Positions 4,900 through 5,591 of a stretch of 5,591 nucleotides of DNA are shown piece after piece. The number at the start of each line of letters is the position of its first letter. The first letter of the stretch is position 1. The notes below the pieces were generated by a model that searched no databases, was not told where the DNA came from, and was given only the letters and a program-made list of their open reading frames with translations. This stretch comes from Methanobacteriota archaeon (GTDB taxonomy: Archaea; Hydrothermarchaeota; Hydrothermarchaeia; Hydrothermarchaeales; SZUA-236), in contig QIDD01000078.1 of assembly GCA_003230355.1 (NCBI GenBank), positions 1-5,591 of the forward strand, written 5' to 3'. The translations under genes and the position numbers were made by a program.

Positions 4900-5591
4900 T
4901 TGTTTTTCCTTTCTGATAACTACATTTCCCCTTCCTTTTTTTATCTTTTTAACAAGCCCCCGCGATTCAAGATCGGTTATCATAAGTGAGACCTTTGCCT
5001 CTGAAAGATCAAGCATTTTTCGAAGTTCTTTTTGCGTGATGCGCCCGCCCTTTTTGTCTAGAAGTGCGAGCAGCTTTTTCAGATCCTCAGGAAGCATTTC
5101 ATCCACGGGCCATGGGGCTTCAGATTTTTTCGGCCTGAATCTGAGATATGTCAAGCTCAGAACAGCCAGAAACAGTACTGCTGCGCCCAATAAAATTATG
5201 GGGCTCTTATCCCTGGCTTGGCGAGGTTCCTGGAATATCTCCTCGATTGAAAGGTTTTCAGATTCAAAGAACTCCTCCACCTCAAGCGCCGGAAACATGA
5301 TGAGATCCAGCGTGAACTCGCCGTCGCCAGCGATTGTAACCTCTTCGATCGTGTGATATTCGAGCAGATTGCTTCGGTAGTATTTGGCCTCGATTGTATA
5401 TGTGCCAGGGGGTGTCTTGAATGTGTACGTGCCTGTTTTCACAACCATGGACTGCGCCGGCACGGTATTGATTTCAACTATCACGTCGCTGATCTGTTCC
5501 AGCGTGGACCATTCATAGACGTTTCCAGTGATAACCGCTGCCTCGGCTCCAGAGACCAGCATGAGCACTATGATGACGGCAAGCCTGAGCC
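4894..5591 (-). CDS. Transmembrane winged-helix regulator with extracellular beta-sandwich domain (5' end cut by window edge)
   Basis: 231 residues are visible. The frame is open to the right edge and the first residues (LRLAVIIVLMLVSGAEA) are the hydrophobic core and AxA cleavage site of a signal peptide, so the true start lies outside; GTG at 5568 would cut the signal peptide in half. After it come an extracytoplasmic beta-sandwich resembling carboxypeptidase-regulatory-like domains (about 18-104; GTYTF and PGTYTIEA motifs), an acidic linker, one membrane helix (129-149) ended by RFRPKK, and a cytoplasmic winged helix (about 167-227: leucine-rich first helix, ITQKELRKMLDLSEAKVSLMI as helix-turn-helix, basic wing KKIKKGRGN). 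Such membrane-tethered one-component regulators are common in euryarchaea; their signals are mostly unknown. Its position just upstream of, and in line with, the cytochrome operon suggests it controls that operon, though this is inference. Confidence 0.85.
   Translation of the reverse strand, partial: LRLAVIIVLMLVSGAEAAVITGNVYEWSTLEQISDVIVEINTVPAQSMVVKTGTYTFKTPPGTYTIEAKYYRSNLLEYHTIEEVTIAGDGEFTLDLIMFPALEVEEFFESENLSIEEIFQEPRQARDKSPIILLGAAVLFLAVLSLTYLRFRPKKSEAPWPVDEMLPEDLKKLLALLDKKGGRITQKELRKMLDLSEAKVSLMITDLESRGLVKKIKKGRGNVVIRKEKQG

Noticed and set aside
5566..5568. GTG at 5568 as start of the winged-helix gene
   Set aside because: The frame continues to the window edge with hydrophobic signal-peptide residues, so the start must be further upstream.
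1..5591. CRISPR array, insertion sequence or attachment site
   Set aside because: No regularly spaced direct repeats, transposase fragments, terminal inverted repeats with target duplication, or integrase were found.

Overview
The window looks archaeal, most likely an anaerobic euryarchaeon with cytochromes (Archaeoglobi, ANME/Methanosarcinales or Syntrophoarchaeia-like; the exact group is inference). The case rests on TATA-like boxes placed about 25 bp before inferred transcript starts, GGAGGTG-type Shine-Dalgarno sites in front of TTG starts, T-rich 3' ends, and a membrane-bound winged-helix regulator of a type common in euryarchaea. The theme is anaerobic redox metabolism: sulfate activation, superoxide handling and c-type cytochromes.

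Layout. 1-333 (minus, running off the left edge) is a YkgJ-type cysteine-cluster protein. A short divergent promoter region (334-435) follows. 436-795 (plus) is a class II superoxide-reductase-like protein, followed after only 2 nt by 798-2420 (plus), an ATP-sulfurylase-family protein (Sat) with altered substrate-site motifs and a helical C-terminal extension of about 160 residues. 2476-2907 (plus) is a lipoprotein with one class I cytochrome c domain and its own TATA-like box. Converging on it from the minus strand is a two-gene operon: a membrane-anchored six-heme cytochrome (3645-4574) whose stop overlaps the TTG start of a membrane-anchored five-heme cytochrome (2959-3648). Upstream of these is a gene-free stretch (4575-4893) with nested inverted repeats that could encode a structured RNA. 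It is followed by the 3' part of a gene (4894-5591, minus, running off the right edge) for a transmembrane protein with an outer beta-sandwich domain and a cytoplasmic winged helix.

How they may work together (inference). The six-heme protein, with an N-terminal anchor followed at once by hemes as in NapC/NirT proteins, could take electrons from a membrane quinone or methanophenazine and pass them to the five-heme protein. The single-heme lipoprotein could be another carrier on the outer face of the membrane. The transmembrane winged-helix protein is well placed to sense an extracellular signal and control the cytochrome operon. The SOR-like protein and Sat are almost certainly co-transcribed, which ties superoxide (or another Ig-fold iron-site) chemistry to sulfate or APS metabolism. 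No aprAB, dsrAB or qmo genes lie in the window, so dissimilatory sulfate reduction cannot be concluded from it.
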